Shown here: positions 1 through 9,605 of the stretch, one piece after another
Position numbering within the stretch: the stretch's first letter is position 1
Layout of the letters: the number at the start of each line of letters is the position of its first letter
Assembly: GCF_014648915.1 (NCBI RefSeq)
Contig: NZ_BMSA01000007.1
Coordinates: forward strand, 1 to 64,000
DNA from: Streptomyces phaeofaciens
GTDB taxonomy: Bacteria; Actinomycetota; Actinomycetes; Streptomycetales; Streptomycetaceae
Length of the DNA stretch: 64,000 nt
Reading direction: 5' to 3'
The notes under the pieces: model-generated
Told to the model about the DNA's origin: nothing
Databases searched by the model: none
What the model saw: only the letters and a program-made list of their open reading frames with translations
Program-made: the position numbers and the translations under genes

Positions 1-200
1 GCGTCCACAACTTCTCCCGCTTCGCACAGCCCACGGAACTGGACCTGAGGCGGTTCGACGGACGTCACCCCGTCGAACTCTTCGGCGGCGTGCGTTTCCC
101 CGCCATCGGTGAGCTGCCCTACCTGCTCACCCTCGCGGGCCACGGCTTCTACTGGTTCCGGCTCACCCGAGCCGCGGCCCCGGTCGGCCGACGCCTGTGA
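1..200 (+). CDS. treS: Trehalose synthase / maltose glucosyltransferase, C-terminal end (partial)
   Basis: The open frame enters from the left edge and gives about 66 residues before TGA at 198-200. The sequence has the look of the C-terminal beta-sandwich of GH13 enzymes (VHNFSRFAQPTELDL, then GHGFYWFRL near the end), which matches TreS. TreS interconverts maltose and trehalose in the cytoplasm. The next genes encode maltokinase and branching enzyme, the standard order treS-pep2-glgB of the actinobacterial GlgE alpha-glucan pathway, and this supports the call. The catalytic domain lies outside the window, so the enzyme type is inferred from the tail and the neighbours. Confidence 0.8.
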   Translation, partial: VHNFSRFAQPTELDLRRFDGRHPVELFGGVRFPAIGELPYLLTLAGHGFYWFRLTRAAAPVGRRL

Positions 201-228
201 GCGTGCGTCGAGGAAAGGATGGGTCAAC

Positions 229-1590
229 GTGACGAAGACCGCCCCTCTGCGACCGGGCACCGCGAGCGGGGTCCGCTCGGCCGGGCCGCTGGCCGCCCTC
301 CTGCGGGAGTGGCTGCCACGGCAGCGCTGGTTCGCCGGCAAGGACCGCCCCCTCACCGAGCTGCGCATGCTGTCGATGACGGAGCTGTATCCGGGCTGTC
401 TGCATCTCCTCGTGCACGCCGGGCAGTCGGGGGTCCCGACCCCCGGGAACACTCCCCCTGCCGGTGACTGCTACCAGCTGCTCCTCGGCCTCCAGAAGCA
501 TCTGTCGCCGCGGCTGGGCCGGGCCGTGATCGGCAGGGTGGAGGAGGGTCCGCTGGCGGGGCTGACGGTCCACGACGCGTTGCAGGATCCCCGGTCGGCG
601 CATCTGCTCCTGGAGCGGATGCGCCACCCCGGCACGCTGGGTCCGCTCTCCTTCGAGTCGGACCCGTCGGTGCCGGTGCCGGCCGGGCTCGCGCCACGAC
701 TGCTGGAGGCCGAGCAGTCCAACACGTCGCTGGTGTACGGCGACGCGTTCATCCTGAAGATCTTCCGGCGGATCCAGCCAGGGGTGAACCCGGATCTGGA
801 GGTGCCGGTCGCGCTGGCGGGGCAGGGCTGCGGACGGGTTCCCGCGCCCGTGGCCTGGTTCCGGACCACGCATCCGCAGGAGGCCACGCTCGGCGTGCTC
901 CAGCCCTTCCTGCCGGACGCCTCGGACGGCTGGACGCTGGCGTTGCAGGCGCTGGCCCGCGACGAGGACTTCACCGCCGAGGCGGCGGAGCTGGGCCGGG
1001 CCACGGCGGACGTCCATCTGGCGCTGGCCGCGGCCCTGCCGGCCGGTCCGGACGCCGAGGACGGGCGTACGGCGGCGGCGATGACCGAGCGGCTGGAGGC
1101 CGCGGCGCACCATGTGCCGGCGCTGCGCCCGTTCGTGCCGGGGCTCACCACGGCGTTCGCCGCGCTCGCCGTGTGCGACCAGGGTCCGCCGGCCCAGCGC
1201 ATCCACGGCGATCTGCACCTCGGGCAGGTGCTACGGGCGGGACGCGACTGGTTCGTCATCGACTTCGAGGGCGAACCGTCCCGTCCGCTGGCCGAGCGGC
1301 GCATGGCGCACTCCCCGGTGCGCGACATCGCCGGCATGCTGCGCTCCTTCGACTACGCCGCCCGGCAGCGCCGTCCGTGGCGTCCGGAGTGGGCGCGCCG
1401 CTGCCGGGAGGCCTACTGCGCGGGCTACGCGGCCCAGGCGGGATGGGATCCGCGGAAGAAACATGCCCTTTTGCGTGCCTACGAGACGGATCGCGCCGTT
1501 TACGAGGTGCTGTACGAGGCCCGTAACCGGCCCGACTGGCTACCCGTACCCATGGCGGCGATCGAACGACTCGCCGTCCGAGGAGGCTGA
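229..1590 (+). CDS. mak: Maltokinase (Pep2/Mak)
   Basis: 453-residue maltokinase, phosphorylating maltose to maltose 1-phosphate for GlgE-type glucan synthesis. GTG at 229 follows AGGAAAGG at 211-218; the frame is open further upstream but that stretch lies in the treS end. N-terminal signature LREWLPRQRWFAGK is typical of the family. The kinase core is aminoglycoside-phosphotransferase-like: HGDLHLGQV with His326 and Asp328, followed by VIDFEGEP with Asp345 as metal ligand. The stop is only 3 bp from the glgB start, so the two are surely co-transcribed. Family identity is well supported; substrate is known from the family and fits the neighbourhood. Confidence 0.92.
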   Translation: MTKTAPLRPGTASGVRSAGPLAALLREWLPRQRWFAGKDRPLTELRMLSMTELYPGCLHLLVHAGQSGVPTPGNTPPAGDCYQLLLGLQKHLSPRLGRAVIGRVEEGPLAGLTVHDALQDPRSAHLLLERMRHPGTLGPLSFESDPSVPVPAGLAPRLLEAEQSNTSLVYGDAFILKIFRRIQPGVNPDLEVPVALAGQGCGRVPAPVAWFRTTHPQEATLGVLQPFLPDASDGWTLALQALARDEDFTAEAAELGRATADVHLALAAALPAGPDAEDGRTAAAMTERLEAAAHHVPALRPFVPGLTTAFAALAVCDQGPPAQRIHGDLHLGQVLRAGRDWFVIDFEGEPSRPLAERRMAHSPVRDIAGMLRSFDYAARQRRPWRPEWARRCREAYCAGYAAQAGWDPRKKHALLRAYETDRAVYEVLYEARNRPDWLPVPMAAIERLAVRGG

Positions 1591-1593
1591 CCC

Positions 1594-3798
1594 ATGGCCC
1601 TGCGCGACACCGCCCTCCCCGAGGCGGCCGGTCCCCGGCCGCTCGCGGCGCCCGCGCTCGACCCCGCCGACCGTGCGCGCCTGCTGTCGGGCGCTCACCA
1701 CGACCCGCACTCCCTGCTGGGCGCGCATCCGGTGCCGGAGGGGTTTCTCTTCCGGGTCCTGCGGCCCTTCGCCGACGCGGTGAGCGTGGTCGTCGACGGC
1801 GCGTCCACCCCGCTGGTCTCGGAGGCGGACGGACTCTTCGCCGCCGTGCTGCCGCTCGACGCGGTGCCCGGGTACACGCTGCGGGTGGCGTACGCGGAGG
1901 ACGAGCGGGAGGTGGAGGATCCCTACCGGTTCCTGCCGGCGCTCGGTGACCTGGATCTGCATCTGATCCGGGAGGGGCGGCACGAGGAGCTGTGGCGCGC
2001 GCTCGGTGCGGAGCCGATGACGCACCAGGGGGTGACCGGCACCCGATTCACGGTGTGGGCGCCGAACGCGCAGGGCGTGCGGGTCGCGGGCGACTTCTGC
2101 TGCTGGGACGGGACCGCGTTCCCGATGCGCTCGCTCGGCGCGTCCGGGGTGTGGGAGCTGTTCCTGCCGGGCATCGGCGAGGGGACCCGCTACAAGTTCG
2201 AGATCACCTCCCGCCACGGTGGCCGTTTCCTCAAGGCGGACCCGATGGCGCGGCGCGCGGAGGTCCCGCCCGACACGGCGTCGATCGTGCACACCTCGCA
2301 CTACACGTGGGGCGACGACGCGTGGATGGCGCACCGGGGCGACGTGCCCGTGCATGTGGCGCCGTTCTCGGTCTACGAGGTCCATCTGCCGTCCTGGCGG
2401 CCGGGGCTGACGTACCGGCAGCTCGCCGATGAGCTGCCGGCGTACGTCAACGACCTCGGCTTCACGCATGTGGAGCTGATGCCGGTCGCCCAGCACCCCT
2501 TCTCGGGTTCCTGGGGCTACCAGGTCACCGGGTTCTACGCGCCGACGGCCCGGCTCGGCACCCCCGACGACTTCAAGCACCTGGTCGACGCGCTGCACCG
2601 GGCCGGCATCGGGGTGATCGTGGACTGGGTGCCGGCGCACTTCCCCAAGGACGACTGGGCGCTGGCCCGGTTCGACGGGGATCCGCTGTACGAACCCGGG
2701 GACTCGCGGCGGGCCGAGCACCCGGACTGGGGGACCTTCGAGTTCGACTACGGGCGGGTGGAGGTGCGCAACTTCCTCGTCGCCAACGCCACCTACTGGT
2801 GCGAGGAGTTCCACATCGACGGGCTGCGGGTGGACGCCGTCGCCTCCATGCTCTACCTCGACTACTCGCGGGACTCCGGGCAGTGGACGCCGAACGTGTT
2901 CGGGGGCCGGGAGGACCTGGACGCGATGGCGTTCCTCCAGGAGATGAACGCCACCGTCTACCGGCGCAGCCCGGGGGTCGTGACCATCGCGGAGGAGTCC
3001 ACGGCCTGGGACGGCGTGACCCGGCCGACGGACAGCGGCGGGCTGGGGTTCGGGCTGAAGTGGAACATGGGCTGGATGCACGACTCGCTCCAGTACATCG
3101 CCAAGGAGCCCGTGCACCGCAAGTACCACCACCACGAGATGACCTTCTCGATGGTGTACGCGTACAGCGAGAACTACATCCTGCCCATCTCGCACGACGA
3201 GGTCGTGCACGGCAAGCAGGCGCTGGTCTCCAAGATGCCCGGCGACTGGTGGCAGCGGCGCGCCAACCACCGCGCCTACCTGGGGTTCATGTGGGCCCAT
3301 CCGGGCAAGCAGCTCCTCTTCATGGGGCAGGAGTTCGCCCAGGGCGCCGAGTGGTCCGAGGCACACGGGCCCGAGTGGTGGCTGCTCGACGACGGGTACG
3401 CCTCGGCGGGTGATCACCGGGGGGTGCGGGATCTGGTCCGTGATCTGAACACCGTGTACCGGGCGACGCCGGCCCTGTGGGAGCGCGACACCGACCCGGC
3501 CGGTTTCCGGTGGGTGGTGGGGGACGCCGCCGACGACAACGTCTTCGCCTTCCTCCGGTACGGCGCGGACGGCGCCCCGCTGCTCGCGGTCAGCAACTTC
3601 TCGCCGGTGGTCCGGCACGACTACCGGCTGTTCGTGCCCGACGAGGTCCCGGCCTGGGCGGAGGTCCTGAACACCGACGCCGGCCACTACGGCGGGGGCG
3701 GGGTCGGCGGTCCCGGCCCCGTGAAGGCGGCGAACGGGGAGCTGCTGCTCACGCTGCCGCCCCTCGCCACCGTGTGGCTCACGCCGTCGTCCGTGTGA
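1594..3798 (+). CDS. glgB: 1,4-alpha-glucan branching enzyme
   Basis: 734-residue GH13 enzyme that introduces alpha-1,6 branches in glycogen or alpha-glucan. ATG is preceded by GAGGAGG. An N-terminal CBM48-type region (TGTRFTVWAPNAQGVRVAGDF) comes before the barrel. The catalytic residues are visible: nucleophile Asp414 in GLRVDAV, acid/base Glu467 in TIAEESTAW and Asp535 in ISHDEVVHGK. Length is normal for bacterial GlgB. Third gene of the treS-mak-glgB run, so it likely acts on glucan made through maltose 1-phosphate. Streptomyces often carry two such loci with developmental roles; which one this is cannot be told here. Confidence 0.95.
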   Translation: MALRDTALPEAAGPRPLAAPALDPADRARLLSGAHHDPHSLLGAHPVPEGFLFRVLRPFADAVSVVVDGASTPLVSEADGLFAAVLPLDAVPGYTLRVAYAEDEREVEDPYRFLPALGDLDLHLIREGRHEELWRALGAEPMTHQGVTGTRFTVWAPNAQGVRVAGDFCCWDGTAFPMRSLGASGVWELFLPGIGEGTRYKFEITSRHGGRFLKADPMARRAEVPPDTASIVHTSHYTWGDDAWMAHRGDVPVHVAPFSVYEVHLPSWRPGLTYRQLADELPAYVNDLGFTHVELMPVAQHPFSGSWGYQVTGFYAPTARLGTPDDFKHLVDALHRAGIGVIVDWVPAHFPKDDWALARFDGDPLYEPGDSRRAEHPDWGTFEFDYGRVEVRNFLVANATYWCEEFHIDGLRVDAVASMLYLDYSRDSGQWTPNVFGGREDLDAMAFLQEMNATVYRRSPGVVTIAEESTAWDGVTRPTDSGGLGFGLKWNMGWMHDSLQYIAKEPVHRKYHHHEMTFSMVYAYSENYILPISHDEVVHGKQALVSKMPGDWWQRRANHRAYLGFMWAHPGKQLLFMGQEFAQGAEWSEAHGPEWWLLDDGYASAGDHRGVRDLVRDLNTVYRATPALWERDTDPAGFRWVVGDAADDNVFAFLRYGADGAPLLAVSNFSPVVRHDYRLFVPDEVPAWAEVLNTDAGHYGGGGVGGPGPVKAANGELLLTLPPLATVWLTPSSV

Positions 3799-3855
3799 AC
3801 GGGCACGCCCTGGGAAGTCGGGGGCGTACCGACCGTCAGAGAGAGGCCACATCCC

Positions 3856-4950
3856 GTGCGCACCGTCGGAGTGGAGGAGGAGCTCCTCCTCGTGGACCCG
3901 GAGAGCGGGGAGCCGCAGGCGCTGTCCGCCGCGGTCCTCGCCCGCGCCGCACGGTGCGAGCAGGCGGAGCAGGAGCCCGTCTTCCAGAAGGAACTGCACA
4001 ACCAGATGGTCGAGTTCGCCACTCATCCGCAGTCGAGGATGGGTGAGCTGGCCGAGGAGCTGGTCCGGATCCGCGGGGAGGCGGCGCGGCACGCCAAGGA
4101 GGCGGGGTGCGCGGTCGCGGCGCTGGCCACCTCACCGCTGGCGGTGCGCCCCTCCGTCAGCATCGGGCGGCGCTACCGGTGGATGGCGGACCAGTTCGGG
4201 ATCGCGACGCGTGAGCAGATCGTCTGCGGCTGCCATGTCCATGTCGCCGTGGACTCGGACGAGGAGGGCGTCGCGGTCCTCGACCGGATCCGGCCCTGGC
4301 TGCCGGTGCTGATGGCACTGAGCGCCAACTCGCCCTTCTGGCAGGGACGGGAGACGGGCTACAGCAGCTACCGCCGCCGGGTGTGGCTGCGCTGGCCGTC
4401 GGCCGGTCCCACCGAGCTGTTCGGGCCGGCCGACAACTACCACCGGCGGGTGGCGGACATGGTGGCCACCGGCACGATCCTCGACGAGGCGATGGTCTAC
4501 TTCGACGCCCGGCTGTCGGCGCGCTATCCGACGGTGGAGGTGCGGGTGGCGGACGTCTGTCTGCACGCGGACACGGCGGTGCTGGTGGCCATCCTGGTGC
4601 GCGGGCTGGTGGAGACCGCGGCCCGCGCCTGGGCGGCCGGGCAGGAGCCGGTGGACCACAGCATCAGCCTGCTGCGGCTGGCCGACTGGCAGGCGGCCCG
4701 CTCCGGGCTGACCGGGCACCTGGTCCATCCGCTGACCATGCGGCACGCGTCCGCCGAGAGCGTCGTACGGGATCTGCTGGAGCACGTGGGGGACGCGCTG
4801 GCCGACAGCGGGGATCTGGAGCGGGCCCGCGCGTCCTGCGCGGCGCTGCTGCGGGACGGCAACGGGTCGCAGGTGCAGCGCGAGGTGTGGGAGCGCACGG
4901 GCAGTCTGCGCGAGGTGGTCAGCAGCTGCGTGCGGCATACGCAGGCATGA
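3856..4950 (+). CDS. Glutamate-cysteine ligase-like carboxylate-amine ligase (GCS2/YbdK family)
   Basis: 364 residues opening with GVEEELLLVDPES, the hallmark N-terminus of the GCS2 (YbdK) family, which joins glutamate and cysteine or similar substrates with ATP. Internal motifs include CGCHVHVAVDSDEEGVAVLDRIRPWLP and LSANSPFWQGRETGYSSYR, also typical. GTG start at 3856 follows GAGAGAGG. It lies 57 bp after glgB on the same strand and may be read through from it. Streptomyces make mycothiol rather than glutathione, so the physiological substrate is uncertain; an ergothioneine or unknown amide role is possible. Confidence 0.85.
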   Translation: MRTVGVEEELLLVDPESGEPQALSAAVLARAARCEQAEQEPVFQKELHNQMVEFATHPQSRMGELAEELVRIRGEAARHAKEAGCAVAALATSPLAVRPSVSIGRRYRWMADQFGIATREQIVCGCHVHVAVDSDEEGVAVLDRIRPWLPVLMALSANSPFWQGRETGYSSYRRRVWLRWPSAGPTELFGPADNYHRRVADMVATGTILDEAMVYFDARLSARYPTVEVRVADVCLHADTAVLVAILVRGLVETAARAWAAGQEPVDHSISLLRLADWQAARSGLTGHLVHPLTMRHASAESVVRDLLEHVGDALADSGDLERARASCAALLRDGNGSQVQREVWERTGSLREVVSSCVRHTQA

Positions 4951-5092
4951 TGCTCCCGCGGCGGCCGAGATCATCAAGGCACATTACTTAATCCGTTCCC
5001 GGCCACAACCGGTCCCACCTGGGCTACATTCGCCAGCGTCGATAACAGTTCCCGTCGACGGAGTCACCCTTCGTACACGTCAGGAGCAGCGT

Positions 5093-6997
5093 ATGCGCGA
5101 CTTCGCTCTCGCTCCCCCAGCCGTCTCGCCCCTGACCGGAGGGCTCGCCGACAGCGTCTTCGAGACAGCGGCCCGCACCCCCACACTCCCGGTACTGGCC
5201 CGCCGCCGCGACCCGTCCTCCACCACCTGGGAGGAGGTCACGGCCGTCGAGCTGCGCGACGAGGTCGTCGACCTGGCCAAGGGGTTCGTGGCGTCCGGCA
5301 TCTCGCCCGGCCACCGCGTCGCGATCATGGCGCGGACCCGGTACGAGTGGACCGCCCTCAGCTACGCGCTGTGGGCGGTGGGCGCCGAGGTCGTGCCCGT
5401 CTACCCGACCTCCTCGCGCGAGCAGGTCGAGTGGATCCTGCGGGACGCGGGCTGTGTGGGCGTGGTCGTCGAGGACGAGCAGAGCGTCATGACCGTCGGC
5501 TCGGTGTGCGCGGCGCTCCCCAGGCTGCGCCATGTCTGGCAGCTGGACTCGGGCGCGCTGGACGAACTCGCCCGGCGCGGCGAGCTGGTGCCGCTGACCA
5601 CGGTGGACTCGCTGCGCCGGATCGTGCTGCCCGACTCCACCGCGGCGATCGCCTACACCTCCGGCACCTCGGGCCGGCCGCTCGGCTGCGCGCTCACCCA
5701 CGCCGGGCTGGCCAGCCCCTGCGACACGCTGCTGGCGGGCTGGGGGCACACGGCGGCGGCGCCGGGCGAGCAGGCGAGCGTGCTGGCGTTCCTGCCGTTC
5801 TCCCATGTGTACGGGCTGATGATCCAGGGCCTGTGCATACGCGGCGGCATCGTGATGGGCCACGAGCCCGACCTGAGCGCGGTGGCGCTCTCGGAGGCGC
5901 TGCTGTCCTTCCGCCCGACGTATCTGTACGCGGTCCCCTCCGTCTTCGAGAAGATCTACAAGAACTTCCTGCGGTCCGCCCAGGAGACCGGCCGGGGCGC
6001 GCTGTTCGAGCGGGCGGCCGAGACCGCCCGGGACTTCGCGGCGGCCGCCGAGCGGCACCGGCTGGGCCGGGGTTCCGGGCCCGGTTTCGACCTGCGGATC
6101 CAGCACGCCCTGTTCGAACGGACCGTCTACCGCAAGCTGCGCGCCGCGCTCGGCGGGCGGGTCCACCGCGCCACCTCGGGCGGCTCCCCGCTGACCCGCG
6201 ATCTGTCGCTGTTCTACGAGGGCATCGGCATCTACGTCCACGACGGCTACGGTCTGACGGAGACCAGCGGCGGGGTCACCATGCAGCCGCTGGGCCGGGA
6301 GAAGTCCGGCACGGTCGGCCAGGTCCTGCCGGGCACCGACCTGCACGTCGCGGACGACGGGGAGATCCTGGTGCGCGGCCCGTCGGTGTTCCAGGGATAC
6401 GTCAACGACGAGCCCGCGACCCGGAGCGCGCTGCGCGGCGGGTGGCTGAGCACCGGGGACCTCGGGTTCCTGGACACCGACGGCTATCTCACGATCACCG
6501 GCCGCAAGAAGGACGTCATCATCACCAGCAGCGGCAAGAGCGTGGCGCCCACCGCGCTGGAGCAGCGGCTGCGGATGCATCCGCTGGTCCACCAGGCGGT
6601 CGTGGTGGGCGACAACCGGCCCTGCGTGGGCGCGCTGATCACCCTGGACCCCGACTTCCTGGCGCACTGGCGCCGCAGCCTGACGCTGCACGGCGACACG
6701 CCGAGCCGGGAGGCGCGCGAGGAGAACGCGCTGCGGGAGGAGATCGCCCGTGCGGTGGCCGCGGCCAACAGCGCCGTGTCCCGTTCGGAGTCCATCCGCG
6801 CCTTCCGCATCCTGCCCCAGCCGTTCGACCAGTCCAACGGACTGCTCACGCCGTCGATGAAACTGCGCCGGGACTCGATCGTGGCGCACTACGCGGCGGA
6901 GATCGAGGCGATGTACCAGGCCAGGGCGCGGCTGCCCCGGCAGAGCACCCCCGAGGAGGTGCTGAGCTGGGACGACGCGGACGACGTGTTCCGCTGA
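5093..6997 (+). CDS. Long-chain fatty-acid-CoA ligase / AMP-dependent synthetase
   Basis: 634 residues of the ANL superfamily (FadD15-like). It activates a carboxylic acid as acyl-AMP and then transfers it to CoA. P-loop IAYTSGTSGRPLG lies near residues 185-197. YGLTETSGG is the substrate/adenine-binding A5 motif, STGDLGFLDTDGYLTITGRKKDVI covers A7-A8, and SNGLLTPSMKLRR carries the A10 lysine. All core motifs are intact. CAGGAGCAGC sits just before ATG 5093. It stands after a 142 bp gap from the ligase and so probably has its own promoter. Acyl chain length cannot be read from the sequence. Confidence 0.93.
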   Translation: MRDFALAPPAVSPLTGGLADSVFETAARTPTLPVLARRRDPSSTTWEEVTAVELRDEVVDLAKGFVASGISPGHRVAIMARTRYEWTALSYALWAVGAEVVPVYPTSSREQVEWILRDAGCVGVVVEDEQSVMTVGSVCAALPRLRHVWQLDSGALDELARRGELVPLTTVDSLRRIVLPDSTAAIAYTSGTSGRPLGCALTHAGLASPCDTLLAGWGHTAAAPGEQASVLAFLPFSHVYGLMIQGLCIRGGIVMGHEPDLSAVALSEALLSFRPTYLYAVPSVFEKIYKNFLRSAQETGRGALFERAAETARDFAAAAERHRLGRGSGPGFDLRIQHALFERTVYRKLRAALGGRVHRATSGGSPLTRDLSLFYEGIGIYVHDGYGLTETSGGVTMQPLGREKSGTVGQVLPGTDLHVADDGEILVRGPSVFQGYVNDEPATRSALRGGWLSTGDLGFLDTDGYLTITGRKKDVIITSSGKSVAPTALEQRLRMHPLVHQAVVVGDNRPCVGALITLDPDFLAHWRRSLTLHGDTPSREAREENALREEIARAVAAANSAVSRSESIRAFRILPQPFDQSNGLLTPSMKLRRDSIVAHYAAEIEAMYQARARLPRQSTPEEVLSWDDADDVFR

Positions 6998-7129
6998 GCC
7001 GGGCCCGGATCGTACGCGTAGCCGACGCGCTCCCGGGAACCCTGACAAGGGGCGACGCGAGCGACGCGAGACAGCCGTACGAGAAAGGACGACGGTCCCC
7101 GGGGGGGCGACCGGGGGCCGCACACGATC

Positions 7130-7564
7130 ATGGCAACCGAGCCGCGTGGCAACGACTCATCGGCATCCTGGACGATCACGGCCCGTACCGCCCGGTTCGC
7201 GGGCGAGCCGTGGGACGTGACGGGCGCGCGGCTGGCCACGGAGGACTTCCTCCGCGAGCTGGCGGAGATCTCGCCGCCCTCGGCGCCGGAGTGCCGGTAC
7301 GACATCGTGCTGGTCGTGACCGAGCTGGCCGCCAACGCCGTGCAGTACGCGCCGGGCCCCTTCGAGCTGCGGCTGCGCCCCACGTTCGACGGGGTGCACG
7401 TCATGCTGGGCGACACCAGCCGCGTCCTGCCCGAGCCGCGTCCGTTCCGGCCGGACAGCGGGGGCGGCGGCATCGGCTGGCATCTGGTGCACGCGCTGTG
7501 CGACCAGGTCAGCGTGGTGCCGCACGCGACGGGCAAGGACGTCCATGTCTTCCTGCCCTGGTAG
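7130..7564 (+). CDS. Anti-sigma-type ATP-binding protein (RsbW-like GHKL ATPase)
   Basis: 144 residues with the HATPase_c_2 fold of serine-kinase anti-sigma factors. The N box is visible as VVTELAANAVQYAPG and the G box as PDSGGGGIGWHLVHALCDQ. Such proteins phosphorylate STAS anti-antagonists or bind sigma factors, and Streptomyces carry dozens. No STAS or sigma gene adjoins it; the nearest sigma factor is at 12,821. The ribosome binding site before ATG 7130 is weak. Partner unknown. Confidence 0.82.
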   Translation: MATEPRGNDSSASWTITARTARFAGEPWDVTGARLATEDFLRELAEISPPSAPECRYDIVLVVTELAANAVQYAPGPFELRLRPTFDGVHVMLGDTSRVLPEPRPFRPDSGGGGIGWHLVHALCDQVSVVPHATGKDVHVFLPW

Positions 7565-7569
7565 GCGGC

Positions 7570-7944
7570 TCAGGCCGGAGTGGTGCCGTGCGAGGTCGGA
7601 CGGCGGTAGTGGGCGCCGACACCGGCGAGGTACGCGGGGTCCCTCGTCTCGCTGTCGGTCCGGAAGCGGGGGGCTCCCTTGGCCTCGTCCCGGGTGCAGG
7701 ACAGGGTGATCCTCCGGGCCGCCGGGTCGACGGACGCCACGACACCCACGGGGACGACGGCGCTCCGGCCGAAGACCCACAGGCCGCTGTCGACGACCAG
7801 GTGGCGCAGTCCGTTCGGCGCGGCCTCCCGTTCCACGTGTCCGAGAGTGCCGTCGGACGCCGCGACGGCGTACCCGGTGAGATCCTGGCCCTCGGCATGA
7901 CCGCTGCCCGGCGCGTACGACCATATTCCGTCGTCGATGGTCAC
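7570..7944 (-). CDS. PRC-barrel domain protein
   Basis: 124-residue small soluble protein. DLTGYAVAASDGTLGHVEREAAPNG followed by LVVDSG..VFGRSAVVPVGVV resembles PRC-barrel proteins, which act in RNA processing or as stress-associated small proteins of unknown role in Streptomyces. GTG 7944 is preferred over the longer frame (GTG 7968) because GAGGAGGGG lies 6 bp before it. Converges with the ATPase gene with a 5 bp gap. Confidence 0.75.
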   Translation of the reverse strand: MTIDDGIWSYAPGSGHAEGQDLTGYAVAASDGTLGHVEREAAPNGLRHLVVDSGLWVFGRSAVVPVGVVASVDPAARRITLSCTRDEAKGAPRFRTDSETRDPAYLAGVGAHYRRPTSHGTTPA

Positions 7945-8228
7945 GGTGTTCCCCTCCTCGCTCTCCACAGCTCCCCCATACCCCTCGGGGGCGCCCGCAT
8001 TCGGGCCGCGCGCGGAGGGGCGCGTTCCGGCCGGGCCCGCGACCGGGACTGAACGGGTCTCGCGACGGGTACGACCGGGACCTCAGGAGAAACGTTCGTC
8101 TGCATGCCTCGCCCGGCTGGCGCAACCCGGCCGGGCGCGGTGGGATCGATGAGGTGCGAGACGCCCGCGGGCGGGCACGCGCATGAGGTCGGGCAGACCG
8201 CCTGGAGCCGCAGAAAGGGATGGACAAC

Positions 8229-9605
8229 GTGACACGACCCAGGATCCTGGTGGTGGGCGCGGGCTTCGCGGGAGTGGGGTGCGTTCGGCGTCTGGAACGC
8301 AGGCTCTCCCCGGACGAGGCCGAGATCACCCTGGTGACACCGTTCGCCTACCAGCTCTATCTGCCGCTGCTGCCGCAGGTCGCCTCCGGGGTGCTGACGC
8401 CCCAGTCGATCGCCGTGTCCCTGCGCCGCAGCAGCAAGTACCGCACCCGGATCATCCCGGGCGGCGCCGTCGGCGTGGACCTCAGGTCGAAGGTCTGCGT
8501 CATCCGCACCATCACCGACGAGATCGTCGACGAGCGGTACGACTACATCGTGCTGGCTCCCGGCAGCATCACCCGTACCTTCGACATCCCGGGGCTGACC
8601 GACCACGCCTACGGGATGAAGACGCTCGCGGAAGCCGCGTACATCCGCGACCACGTCATCACGCAGCTCGACCTCGCCGACGCCAGCCAGGACCCCGCCG
8701 AACGGGCGTCCCGGCTCCAGTTCGTGGTCGTGGGCGGCGGCTACGCGGGCACCGAGACCGCCGCCTGTCTCCAGCTGCTCACGCACAACGCGGTCAAGCG
8801 CTATCCCCGGCTGGACCCGGGCCTCATCAAGTGGCATCTGATCGACATCGCCCCCAAGCTCATGCCGGAACTGGGCGACAAGCTCGGCCGCAGCGCGCAG
8901 GAGGTGCTGCGCAAGCGCGGCATCGAGATCTCGCTGGGGGTGTCCATCGCCAAGGCCGGCCCGGAAGAGGTCACCTTCACCGACGGGCGGGTGATCCCGA
9001 CCCGCACCCTGATCTGGACGGCCGGCGTGGTGGCGAGCCCCCTCATCGGCACGCTCGGCGAGGAGACGGTCCGCGGCCGGCTCGCGGTCACCTCGCAGCT
9101 GAACCTGCCCGGCCGGGACGGGGTGTTCGCGCTCGGCGACGCCGCCGCCGTACCGGACGAGGCGAAGGTCGCGACGGGGGTGGAGGGCGCCGTCTGCCCG
9201 CCGACCGCCCAGCACGCGATGCGCCAGGCCAAGGTCGTCGCCGACAACGTCATCGCGACACTGCGCGGGCAGGCGCTGAAGCCGTACGTGCACAAGGACC
9301 TCGGTCTGGTGGTCGACCTCGGCGGCACCGACGCCGTCTCCAAGCCGCTCGGCATCGAGCTGCGGGGGCTGCCCGCGCAGGCCGTGGCGCGCGGCTACCA
9401 CTGGGGGGCGCTGCGGACGGGCGTGGCCAAGGCGCGGGTGCTGACGAACTGGACACTGAACGCCGTCGCGGGCGACGATTTCGTCCGCACCGGCTTCCAG
9501 ACCCGCCGGGCCGCGAAGCTCAAGGACTTCGAGTACACGGACGCCTATCTGACGCCCGAGCAGGTACGGGCGCACGTCGAGGGCACGGGTACCGGGTCCG
9601 GGTGA
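8229..9605 (+). CDS. NAD(P)/FAD-dependent oxidoreductase, type II NADH dehydrogenase-like
   Basis: 458 residues of the NDH-2 family: FAD-binding RILVVGAGFAGVGCVRRL at the N-terminus, NADH-binding FVVVGGGYAGTETAACLQ near residue 170, and the FAD-end motif GVFALGDAAAVPD. The enzyme would pass electrons from NADH to quinone at the membrane surface. The AAAGGG at 8214-8219 abuts ATG 8220 but sits 9 bp before GTG 8229, so GTG 8229 is chosen; ATG 8220 adds three residues. The stop overlaps the next start by GTGA, so it is coupled to the FUSC gene. Confidence 0.87.
   Translation: MTRPRILVVGAGFAGVGCVRRLERRLSPDEAEITLVTPFAYQLYLPLLPQVASGVLTPQSIAVSLRRSSKYRTRIIPGGAVGVDLRSKVCVIRTITDEIVDERYDYIVLAPGSITRTFDIPGLTDHAYGMKTLAEAAYIRDHVITQLDLADASQDPAERASRLQFVVVGGGYAGTETAACLQLLTHNAVKRYPRLDPGLIKWHLIDIAPKLMPELGDKLGRSAQEVLRKRGIEISLGVSIAKAGPEEVTFTDGRVIPTRTLIWTAGVVASPLIGTLGEETVRGRLAVTSQLNLPGRDGVFALGDAAAVPDEAKVATGVEGAVCPPTAQHAMRQAKVVADNVIATLRGQALKPYVHKDLGLVVDLGGTDAVSKPLGIELRGLPAQAVARGYHWGALRTGVAKARVLTNWTLNAVAGDDFVRTGFQTRRAAKLKDFEYTDAYLTPEQVRAHVEGTGTGSG

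Noticed and set aside
1540..4092. 850-codon minus-strand open frame across maltokinase, glgB and the ligase
   Set aside because: Antisense shadow of high-GC codons; translation is Arg/Pro/Gly/His-rich low complexity with no recognisable motif, while the plus strand has full GlgB.
5347..8052. 901-codon plus-strand open frame
   Set aside because: Out-of-frame shadow of the acyl-CoA synthetase gene and beyond; composition is Arg/Gly/Ala only and no domain is seen.
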